Program-made: the position numbers and the translations under genes
Part shown: positions 1 to 12,600 of the stretch, piece by piece
How the letters are laid out: each line of letters opens with the position of its first letter
Numbering within the stretch: position 1 is the stretch's first letter
NCBI GenBank assembly: GCA_963854835.1
Contig: OY978526.1
Coordinates: forward strand, 46,446,140 to 46,510,139
DNA: 64,000 nt
Source: Megamerina dolium
Lineage: Eukaryota > Arthropoda > Insecta > Diptera > Megamerinidae
Direction: 5' to 3'
The notes under the pieces: generated by a model
Told to the model about the DNA's origin: nothing
Databases searched by the model: none
Seen by the model: the letters and a program-made list of their open reading frames with translations, nothing else

Positions 1-198
1 AGTTATGTTGTAGCATTTCAAGTGCACTTTTAGGCGACACTATTTGACGTCTCGAAAACGAATTCCACAATTTTATGGATTCTATGCAAAAAAAAATTAT
101 CTAAGTTATCTGGGCTCAACAAGATGCTGATTCAGTAGCAAATCACGTGTTTGTCATTTTCTTCCTCATTCGTGAGACCTCACATAACTACTCTCGGA

Positions 199-1560
199 TT
201 TTTATACCCTGCATAATGCAATATGCATGGTATATTCATTTCGGTCAGATGTTTGTGCCCACTTGAAGGAATCTCCGGAGATATAGACATGGATATATAT
301 TCGTGATCAGCGTCGATTAAATTTTCGATTTAACGATGTCCGTCCGTCTGTCCGTCCGTCCGTCTGTCTGTCACCTGGCTGGTTCGCACGATAACTTGAG
401 TAAATATTGAGCTATTTCGATGAAATTTGGCATAAGTAATCTATGATCCAAGAGTACGGAGGGGATTGATATTGGGCATGATCGGTCAATAACCACGCCC
501 ACACCAAGCATTCAAAGCGACTAACCTCGAAATTTTCAAAATCTTTAACTTGCTATAACTCACATAATATATGACTTGGGACAACAATATTTGGCACATA
601 GACTTATATTATACTACTATATAACCTCGCCAAAAGTGGGTGAGCCACGCCTACTTTTTAGCGTAGCTCTCATACAAAGTGTCTGTACTTCTTTTAAATT
701 GAAACAGCTGTAACTTCTACAATCTTCTGTCCAGAATAACCATAATTGACACTTAGATTAACATGGTAGTCGGAAATAATATGGCAGAAAATCAGTGTGC
801 CACGCCCACTCCTTCATGAGTCCCCCATACAAAGTCAAGGGAATTAAATTAAAATTTTTAAGCTCCATAACTTACAAACCATTTAGCGTAGGACAACGAG
901 ATTTAAGGTATGGATAAGCATTGTACGAGGAACTAGGCTCATAGGAAATGGGCGCGCCATGCCCACTGTTCATTGCAGCCCCCATGCAAAATGACTGAAA
1001 TTCTTTTAAATTTAAACAGCTGTAACTTCGGCAATCTCCTGCCTAAAATAACCATAATTGACACTTAGATTAATATCGTAGTCGGAAATCATCTGGCAAA
1101 AAATCAGTGTGCCACGCCCACTCCTTCATAGGTCTCCCATACAAAGTCGAGGGAATTAAACTAAAACTTTTAAGTCCATAACTTACAAACCATTTAGCGT
1201 AGGACAACCAAATTTAAGGTGTGGATTGATATTGAAAAATTAATTAGATATACCAGAAAGCGATACGTCAAGCCCACTTTTTATATAGCTTCCGTACAAA
1301 GTCTCGGATTTATCTTAAACATTAAAACAACCATAACTTACTAATTAATACGCCTAGGTCAACCCATTGCAACCTATGTAGTTTAGTATTATAGACAGAA
1401 ATGGATCCTCCAAAATTGGTGAGGTACGCCTGCTTCTTAATGTAGGTCCTATACAAAGTAGTGGAAGAAAAGGATGGATATACGAGCAAACTTTTTATAT
1501 ATACCTCTACATATGCAGGGTATAATTTGGTCGGCCCCAGCCGACTGTAAGGAGATTTTT
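199..1560 (+). repeat. 156-bp-monomer interspersed repeat, copy A
   Basis: Most complete copy of a family present about eight times in the window. The left end carries TATACCCTGCATAATGCA. It is followed by a conserved block and a GTCC/GTCT microsatellite near 346-372. The body is made of diverged units, each bearing a CCACGCCCAC-like motif at 493, 645, 800, 957, 1112, 1268 and 1424. The right end is TGCAGGGTATAA followed by GTCGGCCCCAGCCGAC, a perfect 6-bp-stem hairpin. No ORF is conserved, so it is non-coding and non-autonomous. Subterminal inverted motifs, a microsatellite and a 3' hairpin resemble Helentron-associated (DINE-like) elements; that assignment is inference. Confidence 0.85.
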
Positions 1561-1850
1561 TAAACTAAAATTGTTATAATAAGATATAACATAACATTTA
1601 CGTAAGCAAAAATAACATTTACCCGTTGAAACCAGCCTTTTACTATCACAGCAAATTTAGCGTTACGCAATATGAAAAAAAACAGCATTAACAACTTTAT
1701 TTTCGAAGTGCATTTTCATAGGAATATTAGATTTCAATGAAATTTTTATTTATAAAAGCTCATATCTCATAGTTCAATAAAGCAAAATTCAGAAAGTTAA
1801 AGTAAAAAATGGCTTTACAGTAGCTGAAACCGACAAAATTATACCCTGCA

Positions 1851-2213
<363 letters not shown>

Positions 2214-3760
2214 GATTAAGTTTCTATAGAACTAGACGGCCTACATTCCCGCCTACTTTTCGGCGGTCGACGGGGTAGTCTTGCGGCCGTTCTCTACTCT
2301 ACCATCATCTACCATTCTCTACCATCGATATCCTGGCCAAGCACTGATCCAGGTACCAGTCTTTCCACCTCCGTCTGCTCCATGTGACAATATCTTTAAA
2401 CTTATGTTCATGGATGTCCGTCAAATGAAAATTTTCAAGAATTTTTATACTTATTATGTATTCGTGTGTTGCTATTACCATTCCATTCCAAATTATTTAA
2501 TTTATGTTATGGGCATAATTTTTATAATATTATGAATATTTTTGCCGTTTCCTCTTTCCTAGAGCACTCTTATCAATTCATCGTAATCTCTTTGTGGTTA
2601 CACGTAATGCTATTCAAACATTGCTGTACGTAAGTATGGACTAGGTATATATTTATTTTATATTTATCATACTCGACCTTAAAATTAATTTATTAACTAC
2701 AATAATCACTTGATAATAACATCTAGGATAGTGTCATTACAATTATTAGTACACATTGACTCTATGACTCATTATGATTATATGACTCCACATTGATTAT
2801 ATACTAATTCAATGTGATTATAGTACTTACTAGCGGTGAATAACACGTTCCTTTCAGAACTTACTTATATGTATATTAATAAATTACAATAAATTATTTA
2901 TCGACTAGCTTGAACTTAAGTTCATCAAATTACAAAGCATAATTTCCAATGTATACAGGTGTACGTACAATAGATCTAGTAATGACTGCTGTCATTACAA
3001 TATGTCGGTTGCAACGTAATCAAATTTTTGATCATGTAACTGTTTAAGACTAAATTATGCCAAAAAAGTATATTGTATAGATCTTAATTAAGAAAATATT
3101 AAATTAACAATTAAAAATTCCTTAGAACTAGCCCAAGTTCAACGTTAAAATCAATTAATAAACTGCCAGAATATGTAATATAATATCAGAAATATGACAT
3201 GTCTTAGGGTAGATGGCCATATAAAAAAAGTTTCAAATACCCGCTTGATATCATACATTTAGAGCCCCATTAAAAATTTGTTTCTTACCGCGGAAAAACA
3301 GCAATAATGCCAATTTAGAAATATTATGCAATATGTCATTAAAAAAGTTTCAATAAGCTCTGTAACTTTTTCTCAGATGTTATCGAGTTGTACCAATTTA
3401 CTTAAATTTTGATTTTTTTTCTCATGAAATTAAAGGTTTTAAAAATTCTTTAAAGTATCCCCAAATTTATTAGTTTTGTTATGACTCTGATCCTTTAGTA
3501 CACACACGAATTTGTTAATTAGAAAGCTTTTAAATAATTTACATTTCTTATCAACGCTCTTGTTCATCCATTTCCTTTCCATCTACTTTGCGTATCCTAA
3601 CACCAATTAAAATGTTGGCATTTTTTGTTTTTTGTTTTTGTTTTTGCTGTTTCTTCATTTTATTTCATGTAATAGTTCATATACTTATGAGGGTTACTAA
3701 TCCGATTTTGATAAAAAAAAAATGTATATATGCAAATGATTATTTTGATATTCAACTGCA
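2214..3760. other. Unassigned AT-rich DNA
   Basis: No gene or named repeat seen. 2214-2330 is locally GC-richer with short TCTACCAT repeats. The small open frames (for example 2281-2535 and 3588-3782) show no recognisable domain. Confidence 0.5.
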
Positions 3761-3773
3761 TATGAGAAAACGC

Positions 3774-4015
3774 CTGTCCTAACATATGGCGCTGAAGCCT
3801 GGACAATTTCCACCTCGGATGAGCGAATACTTGGAGTTTTCGAGAGAAAAGTCCTACGCAAGATCTTTGGACCTATTTGCGTTGGTGGCGAGTACCGAAT
3901 AAGGTACAACCATGAGCTGTACGAGCTGTATGCCGATATTGACATAGTAAAGCGCATCAAAATCCAGCGGCTGCGCTGGCTGCGGTTGTTATGGCCACAT
4001 AAGTAAGTAAGTAAG
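3774..4015 (+). mobile_element. Short RTE-like non-LTR insertion (3' end only)
   Basis: Encodes the C-terminal part of the RTE-like RT seen complete elsewhere here (residues LTYGAEAWTIS, DERILGVFERKVLRKIFGP), then jumps from the codons for RLRWL straight to the 3' tail CGGTTGTTATGGCCACATAA with TAAG repeats. About 200 bp present in the fuller copy at 16323-19547 is missing at that jump. The insertion is flanked by the direct repeat TATGAGAAAACGC at 3761-3773 and 4016-4028. That is a target-site duplication from a severely 5'-truncated retrotransposition. Confidence 0.9.
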
Positions 4016-4082
4016 TATGAGAAAACGCTTGTATGACTGAATACTTTTTCAGAAAAAATAAGAAAATTTGTCAATTACTAAG

Positions 4083-5191
4083 CAGAGCTGTAAAAGTGTG
4101 AACTCATTTTCACTTTTAATTCTATTATTTAAAATCTGAAAAGCTGCAATCTTTTTTTCTACCATTCAGTGTGTGAAATCTTTAGGCTGATAAAAATGAA
4201 TGAGTTCTATTCGTTTTCAATTCATGAATTGAAAATGCTTAAGAATTCACACTGAATTGAAATTTTAATGAATGCAGCCGCAGATGGCTGCAGCCTAAAA
4301 AGAATGGCAGTGGCGATATCCATTCAATAGCAAGCTGACAGCCTTTCTTCTTCTTCCCGTTTTGTTGTTTACAAAATATCTGTATGGTTGTTGGATCTTT
4401 CATTTCTGGGTTACCATTGGCTTATATTAAATATAAAGAAATTATTAAATGCAAAAAATCAAAATTGATCAAATACTATTATTATATATTCAAATATGCT
4501 CACACGTATATTTGCGTTTCGAAATCAATTTAAGAAACGCAACAAGCCAATGAAATACCTCAAACAACCAACTTTATAAACATTTCAAAGTCAAAAATTT
4601 GTAAACTATAATTCGCTTATTTATGTGAATAATGACAGCTGATTGGTTTTGTCATGGTATAAAAACTCAAGGTAGAGCCATTGGGGAAAGTTCTCATGAA
4701 TGAAGGAGAAAAGTAAATAAAACAACAACAAACATATGGGAAAAGAAGAAGAAGAAATTGAAAAAGAAACAAGAAACACACTAGCTTGATACTATAAGAA
4801 GCCAGTTTTTGAAATTATACCGCGCAGCCAATAGGAATTTTTTGTAGTTGCTCTACCTTCATAATAACACCATGGGGTTTGTTCCCAAGCAGCTATGCTT
4901 TTCATGGTAATAAATAATATCATATTTCCAGTATTTCAGAGTTTAAAAGAGTTATAATATTGAATGAATTCATCATATTTTGAAGCCTTTGAAGAATGGG
5001 ATTGATATTTTTCAATTACCACTCTTTACAGAATTGTAAAGTGTGATAATTTAAGCTTTTGAGAATGATGAATGGTTCGTCTGTCATTCTTTAATGAATT
5101 CGAAGCAAAAGAGTGCAGCCTCGTTGATGCAGCTTTTAAATGAATTAAGGGTGAGTGAATTCCGTAATGATTCAATTTTTTTAGAGCTCTG
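4083..5191. mobile_element. Non-autonomous hAT-type element, 1.1 kb
   Basis: Bounded by the 8-bp direct repeat TTACTAAG (4075-4082 and 5192-5199). The termini are inverted: CAGAGCTGTAAAAGTGTGAA on the left against CAGAGCTCTAAAAAAATTGAA read from the right. An 8-bp duplication, ends starting CAGAG (as in hobo and Hermes) and a target fitting nTnnnnAn are hallmarks of hAT transposons. No transposase domain was found inside, so it must depend on an element elsewhere. Similarity inside the ends falls off quickly. Confidence 0.8.
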
Positions 5192-5199
5192 TTACTAAG

Positions 5200-6408
5200 T
5201 AAGAACAAAAATGTGTAAATTCCAAACAATTGGTTTTGAAAGTGGCTATTTCAATGAAATAAAAATAGTTTTCATACTTAAATCTAACATTGCTATTCAA
5301 GTGCATACTCCTAACCATCAATTACTAAGAAACAGCTTGTTGTTTTAGGGAAACTTTGGCATATTTAATATTCAATTGTCAACGTGACTGAACTGAATCA
5401 ATTTTGTATGGAATACGAATTCATAAATTGATGAAGCAATTGGATAATTTTACATATTCATTTGCGGCTACCCACCCTGCACCAGTAGAGAGTGTGTAAG
5501 AAGTGTAAAAAGTAAGCAGCTCATGTCCGACTTATGCGAACCACATTCATTTTTAAAATCTATTTGAGTGTCTCAAAGATATATGAAGAAGTGGGCGTGA
5601 TATAAAAATTTATAAATGCCGTCCCGTATACCAAGTATTACACTATATAAAATACAGATATCTTAAGTTTTGTTTTATTCGACACTCGTACTTATGATAA
5701 TTTGCACCGATAAATATGTGGCAAAGTCTTTGTCCGGACTTCCGTCGGGAAGAGAAAATGCAAAACTTGACATTTACACAATGATACAACCATTTTCCAA
5801 TTCAATGTACCCGTTTTCAAGAAATTACGTGCTAATGTTTCACGTTTATTTCAAACTTAATCACATGAAGGCCAATATCTGGAAAACTGTGAGGAACTTC
5901 TCCATATTGCCCGATATAAAAGAAAAAAGTCTTCTGAAGATTCCATAGACAAAGAATCACTCTTTCGTGCACTTAGAATAATCTTACTTGAATGGCTCAT
6001 AAATTTTTGAACATTTCACTCAATAATTTCTCATATGAGATTTAATAAACATAAAAATAATAAGCTTGGTGCTAAGTGCACCAAGGAACAGTGCTTTGCC
6101 TATGATTATTCCTTTTTCATCATATAATTCAATTGTTGTTGTTGTAATCTTTTCTATTTAGCATACATATACATACAACATAAAAATTGACACTAAATTT
6201 GGATTTACATATACTTTTTGTGCTCATTGGCATAACATATATTGTGTAGACTATCTCCAATCGGGTGAAAGTGCGGCAGTGGAGTTCACGGTCAGCTACG
6301 ATAATATTCGGCATGGCGTATTATTTTTTGGAACTTTCGAAACTGTTTCAAAAAAAATTTATTTTCATCTTCAGTCAAATTGAACACATGTGGGAGTTAT
6401 TAAATCGA
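5200..6408. other. Unassigned AT-rich DNA
   Basis: No gene recognised. A GTGGGCGTGATATAAA stretch near 5591 faintly recalls a monomer of the 156-bp repeat family. The 92-codon frame at 5670-5948 has no recognisable motif. Confidence 0.45.
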
Positions 6409-7732
6409 AAAATGACCTAGCAGTCGGCTGGAGTCGACCAAATTATATGTACTCGTAGATGTATATATATAAAGTTTACTCGAATGTCCATCTTCTTCTT
6501 TTATTTCCACTACTTTGTATGGGACCTACATTAAGAAGTAGGAACAAAGAAACAAATCCTTCCTGTTATACTAATCTACATCTGAAAAATTGTTGACTTT
6601 GATTTGATATTTTGTAAGTTATGGAAGTTTTAAAGGGGATAATTTAAAGGAGATTTTTAGGATAATTCCGAGGATTAGATATAAAAAGTGGGCGTGGCTT
6701 ACCTCTTTCTTGTAAATCTAATTAACTTTGTAGTATTAATACACATCTTAAATTTGGTTGTCCTACGCTGAATAGTTCATAATTTAAGGCGGTTTAAACT
6801 TTTTTTTTATATTCGCAACTTTGTATGGTAGCGCCATTAAAAAGAGGGCGTGGCATGCTGGTTTCACGCCACATTATTTACAATTGTGATATTAACCTAT
6901 GTGTCAACCATGGTAATTCTAGACAGAAGATTGTAGAAGTTATAGCTCTTTAAATTGAAAAGAAATTAAGTCATTTTATATGGGGCTACTATAATCAGTG
7001 GGGGTGGCGCGCCCATTTCTTGTAAGTCTAGTTGCTCTTACAATACTAATCCACACCTTAAATCTCGTTGTTCGACGCTAAATAGTTTATAAGTTATGAC
7101 GATTAAAAATTGTTGTTGAATTCCCTCGAATTTGTATGGGAGACCCAATAAGAAGTGGGCGTGGCATGCTGTTTTCATGCCACATTATTTCTGAGTATTA
7201 ACTTGAGTGTCAACTGTGGTTATTCTAGACAGAAGATTGTAGAAAATTAGAAATTTAAAAGAAGAACAGACACTTTTTATGGGAGCTACTATAAAAAGTA
7301 GGCGTGGCTCGCTCTTTTCTGGCAAAGTTAATTAGTAGTATAAAATAACTCTACGTACCAAATATTGTTGTCCCAGATGGTATATTAAGTGAGTTACAGC
7401 AAGTTAAATATTTTGAAAATTCCGAGGATAGCCGCTTTGAATGCTTGGTGTGGGCGTCGCTATGGACCGATCATGCCCAATATCAATCCCCTTCGTACTC
7501 ATAATTTACTTATGCCAAATTTCGTCAAAATATCACAATATTTGCTCAAGTTATCGTGCGAACCAGCCAGGTGACGGACGGACGGACGGACGTACATCGT
7601 TAAATTGAAAATTTAAGCGACGTTGTTCACGAATATATATAATTTTCTATACCTCCGGAGATTCCTTCAAGTGGTTACAAACATCTGACCGAAATGAATA
7701 TGCCTTGCATATTACATTAGGCAGGGTATAAA
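6409..7732 (-). repeat. 156-bp-monomer interspersed repeat, copy B
   Basis: Reverse-orientation copy. It begins with an imperfect hairpin (GTCGGCTGGAGTCGAC, about 6423-6438), runs through monomers with AGTGGGCGTGGC signatures, has a CGGA microsatellite near 7574-7592, and ends GCAGGGTATAAA at about 7721-7732. The hairpin side carries CTAG just outside the stem. No coding capacity. Confidence 0.85.
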
Positions 7733-7922
7733 TATAGGCACCTGAGATTTTAGAATGATCTATTCTTCTATTTAGTATTGTTGTGCTTCTACTTATATTT
7801 GCCGTTTCCAACCTACGGAATTCCCGCAACATTATTTTTTTGCGCTTCGTCACAGAGTTTTTTTAATAAAAATTGATAATCACAATCAAATTATAAGAAT
7901 ATTTGTACATTTGTTACTATAT

Positions 7923-8347
7923 GATAACATCTCTACGAGCATGTATGTTACATAAGGTGTATTTAGATGTTAGTCCTTGAATGGATGTATGTATATAGTA
8001 AAATACAGCAAAGTATTGTACATGCTACAGATAGCGCAGCGTTGGCAACACTTCAAGTGGTTACAAATATTTGACCGAAATGAATATAGTTTGTTAAGTT
8101 TCTTCTTTAGTCGAAACAATTCAACCCTCCCTAACGTGCATGTACATTCACATTTATCTATCTTATTAGCCACACTTATTTGTATTAAATTGCCACTTAC
8201 CTGTAGGTATAATATGTTGAAATAATGCGCGTTCTTTTTTCGGAGCTGTATATGGGTACATGGTTGTATGCTTGTGCGTTTATGTTTTATGCCAAAAATT
8301 ATTTACACATATTCTTATGTAACATACATGCTCGTAGAGATGTTATC
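7923..8347. mobile_element. 425-bp inverted-repeat element (MITE-like)
   Basis: Perfect 34-bp terminal inverted repeats at 7923-7956 and 8314-8347, starting GATAACATCTCTACGAGCAT. No clear target-site duplication flanks it. The interior has no ORF of note. It does contain a 38-bp stretch at 8052-8090 nearly identical to the terminal block of the 156-bp repeat (TTCAAGTGGTTACAAA, GACCGAAATGAATAT). Its right end coincides with the point where the adjacent Jockey RT relic stops. The transposon superfamily is not identified. Confidence 0.75.
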
Positions 8348-8860
8348 GTGGACTTGTTCTATTGTGCCGTGCTGTTTTCTAAATCCATCTGATGTTGGGG
8401 AATCAGTTGGTTGAGATTAATAAATGGAGTTATATTCATAACAAGTAGCTTTTCGAATACTTTAGAGAGTAGACGCAGGAGGCTGATAGGTCTGTACGAT
8501 GCAACTTTTTTAGGGTCTTTTCCTGGTTTTGCTATCATAATAATTTTTGAAGTTTTCCAGCATTTGGGATAGTATTTAATACGAAGGATAGCATTGAAAA
8601 TGTGCATGAGATGAATTACTGAAGCCGGAGGTAGCTCTTTTATCATTTTACCGGTAATTTTATCTGGACCAGGTAATTTTTTTGGGTTTAAATCTTTATA
8701 AAGTGCTTTGAATATGTCCTTTTTTTAATTTTGAGCGTTATTGAGCAAGGTTGAGAAGTTAATGTGCTCTTCTAACTCTTTGTTGTTCTTATTTTTTAAG
8801 GCTTGCTTTAACTTTCGAGTACAGTGATGTAGCTGTGTTTTCAGATTCGGGGCAACTACT
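8348..8860 (-). pseudogene. Jockey-type reverse transcriptase fragment
   Basis: Relic of the fingers/palm start of a Jockey-clade non-LTR RT. On the minus strand it reads a KLPGPDKITGKM-like linker, then SVIHLMHIFNAILR, PKCWKTSKIIMIAKPGKDP and SYRPISLLRLLSKVFEKLL, which are RT motifs 1 and 2. After QLIPQHQ a one-base frameshift near 8390 moves to a frame reading GFRKQHGTIEQVH, a conserved Jockey segment. Upstream codons toward 8860 are broken by a stop in a T-rich run. The catalytic YADD is missing because the fragment ends at the 425-bp element. Confidence 0.8.
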
Positions 8861-8879
8861 AGTCGAGGAAATAATTTTT

Positions 8880-9453
8880 TTTTTAATCGTCATAACTTAC
8901 AACCTATTTAGCGTCGAACAACCATATTTACGTTATCGATTAGCATTGTAACTAGATTTAGAAGAAATGGTCAAGCCACGCCCGATATTTGTGGTAGCTC
9001 CAATACAAAATGACTGAATTTCTTTTCAATTGAAACAGTTGTAGTTTCGGCAATCTTCTGTCTAGAAAAGCCATATTTGGCACTTGGATTAATATCGTTG
9101 TCGGAAATAAAGTGGCATGAAACTAGTATGCCACACCCACTTCTTAATGGGTCTACCATACAAAGTTGCGAAAATTAAAAAAAAATTTAATCAACTTTAA
9201 CTCACGAACTATTCTGTGTAGGGCAACCAAATTTATACTAACCCTCGGAATTATCTTAAAAACCTCCTTTACACTATCCCCTTTAAAACTAGCATAACAC
9301 ACAAAATTCTTCGTCACAGTCAACCATATTTCGGGTGTTGTGCCTCAAGAAATTGGTGAGCCATGCCGTTTCCACTACAAAGTAGTGGAAATAAAAGAAA
9401 AAGATATTCGAACAAACTTTTGATATATATCTACATGTGCAGGGTATAATTTG
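8880..9453 (+). repeat. 156-bp-monomer interspersed repeat, copy C (3' part)
   Basis: Truncated copy with monomers containing GCCACGCCC and CACACCCAC signatures. It ends TGTGCAGGGTATAATTTGG and lacks the terminal hairpin. The 5' half is absent. Confidence 0.75.
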
Positions 9454-9664
9454 GTAATTTTTTTTTATTAACTTTATGAATGTAAAAATGAAGTAGCAGT
9501 AGTAAATATTGATTCACTCATTAAATGCTTTTTCGCCCGATAAATATAAATATAACAAAGCTATAGTTGGTTTTTAGTATTTTAACTATTTTAGGTTACA
9601 GGAGTATAAGGTATAAATTTTACATTCTAAAAAGAATGATATTTCTTTAAACAATGGTCGATCT

Positions 9665-12600
9665 TTGTACCTTAAGCTTACCATAGTATCATATTTCATT
9701 ACAAATAGTAATGCTACACAAGGAACAAGGAATGCTACGCGCCAGGAACCACTAAATGTGTGTCAACTCAATATTCACCACAGCAAAGCAGCATCAGCAA
9801 TGATGGTGCGGAGCTTCGATGAGGATGAGCTTGACATTGCACTAGTTCAGGAGCCCTGGATTCTTCATGGAAGGATCAAAGGCCTATCTGCACAAAAGAC
9901 CACTTTGTTTTATCCACACACAGAGGGGAAGTTGAGGACATGCATTTTAGTTAGACATGGGATACGTGCGATTCTAATGTCTAACTTGTGTTCACCGGAT
10001 CTCACAGTAGTGAGAATAGGTGACGGTGCGGGATCATTTATGATCGCATCAGCATACCTTCCATACGATTCTCCAGACGAACCACCTTCGAGAGAGGTGG
10101 AAGCTCTAGTGAGATTCTGTGATGGTAAGGGGGTTGGTCTGATCTTAGGCTGCGATGCCAATGCGCACAGTTCTGTGTGGGGCAGCAGCAATGAAAACTA
10201 TAGAGGAGAGTGTCTACTCGAAATTATAGAAAGATTTGGTCTACAAGTTGCCAATAGGGGAACAGAACCGACCTTTGTCGACGCACGTCGTTGCGAGGTT
10301 ATTGATGTTACTCTGACGAATGTTAAAATGTTGGATAGGATTTTGGACTGGAGGGTTGTGGATAGACTAACCATGTCGGACCACAGGGCCATTCAGTTTG
10401 GGATTACGTCCGATAAAAGACATAGGAACGACTGTAGAATGGTAAGGATACCGAAACGAACGGATTGTACAAGGTACTGCGAAGTTCTTGAGGAATTATT
10501 GCCAAGGAGGTTTAAGAAACCTAGAACAACTGCAGATGTTGATTACCAGGTGAGGGCTATCAGCTCAGCCATGATCAAAGCATTTGAAGCTTCATGTCCT
10601 CTGACGGTAGTGGACGAAGGAGATCCCACTCCATGGTGGAATGGGGAACTGGAATCCATGAAAAAGGAGACAAGGAAGGCTTTTAATCGTCACATGAGAG
10701 GGGACCCCAACGCATGGGACGACTACAAGTCAAAGAAAAGGGAGCTGAAGAAGACTCTACGCAACCGTAAAAGGAAAACGTGGAGGGAATTTTGCTCAAA
10801 TATGCAAGATATGACCGATGTATGTAGATTACAGAGGATCATATCAAAGGACCCGGTGTCAAAGTTGGGATTAATTCGCAAAACGAATGGATCCTTTACA
10901 GAGACAATCGGAGAGTCACTGAAATACCTGATGGAGGTGCATTTTCCAGGAAGCTTTAGATCGGAAGATCCTTGGGAAGCCACCCGCAAGGGTGCAAACA
11001 GGAATGAAAGATTGGAAGCTGAAAGGATAGTCACCAGAGATGGAGTGATAAACGCCATTAAGCGTTTCTCTCCATTCAAAACAGCGGGTACAGATGGGAT
11101 ATTTCCAGCCCTACTTCAGTGGGGAGCAGAAGCTCTGGTAGACAGGCTTCTGGGAATATTTATTACTTGCCTGGCTACAGGATATATCCCGACTCAATGG
11201 AGAGAGACTAAGGTTGTCTTTCTTCCAAAGCCGGGAAAAAGGGACTACTCAGAGGCTAAATCTTTCCGGCGGGTTAGCTTGACCTCCTTTCTGCTTAAAT
11301 GTATGGAAGGAGAACTGGCGGACTACATGGAAGGGACAACGCTTCTGACAAAACCACTGAGCAGGTGTCAGCACGCGTACAGAGCTGGCAAATCCACTGA
11401 AACGGCCCTGCACGAACTCGTTCGCGTAGCGGAGAGGGAACTGTCTTGTGGAGGGATATCTATGTCTACTTTTATGGATATAGAAGGTGCCTTCGATAAG
11501 ATTGGTTTCGATAAGCTAAGGATGGCCCTTGCTTCTCGTGAAGTCAGCCCAACCATTATAAGGTGGGTGGACAGCATGCTGAGGAAAAGGGCAATAAACT
11601 TTCAAAATGGGAGTTACAGACTCAGAGGTAGGGTAGTCAAAGGGTGTCCACAGGGGGGAGTATTATCGTCCATCCTTTGGAACATCACGGTCGATTTCCT
11701 ACTTCAGCTTCTGGACTCAAAAGGCATACACACCGTCGGGTATGCAGATGACATAGCGGTAACGGTGAGCGGTAAGTTCCTGGACACTATTTATGATACC
11801 ATGAGAGGTGCACTCAAAATGGTTGAAAGATGGTGCACGGAACAAGGTCTCTCTGTAAATGCTAGTAAGTCGGAAACAGTACTCTTTACTAAAAGGAGGA
11901 CTGGACTAACAATAGACCCTCTTAGGCTTTTTGGATCGAACATCAACGTATCCAAGGAAGTAAAGTATCTAGGTGTCATCCTGGATAACAAGCTGACTTG
12001 GAATAGTCACGACGATGACAAGATTCAGAAGGGCAAGCGGGTATTGCATCAGTGTAAGAGAGTGTTCGGTCTCATGTGGGGAATCACTCCCAGAGCAGCG
12101 CACTGGATCTACACAACGATGGTCAGGCCCTTAATAACATATGCTGCGGTGGTCTGGTGGCCTAAGGTCCCCCAAAAGACCGCGAAAAGCAAGTTAGATA
12201 GGGTACAAAGAATGGCTTGTATTGGGATTACCGGAGCTATCCGGACGACCCCAGTAGAAGCATTGGAAGTCCTTCTCGGGCTGCTGCCGTTGGACTTGCA
12301 TATTATGAAGTCAGCGGCATTAACAGCATTACGTCTGAAGACAACCAATAATTGGTATGGATTCGGCACAGAGAGGGGGCACAGGGGCATCCTGTCACTG
12401 CTATATAGCAGTGTAAAGGAGGCGCAGATGCCAATGGAGGGAATGGGTAGGCTGAAGATGACTGAAAAGTCACACAGAACACTCATTGAAGACGGCCTCA
12501 CACATGATGTATGTGAGGAAAATGACATCAGTATTTTTACAGATGGTTCATTAATGGATGGCAGAGCGGGTGCTGGAATCTTCTCTAAAGAGTTGGGACT

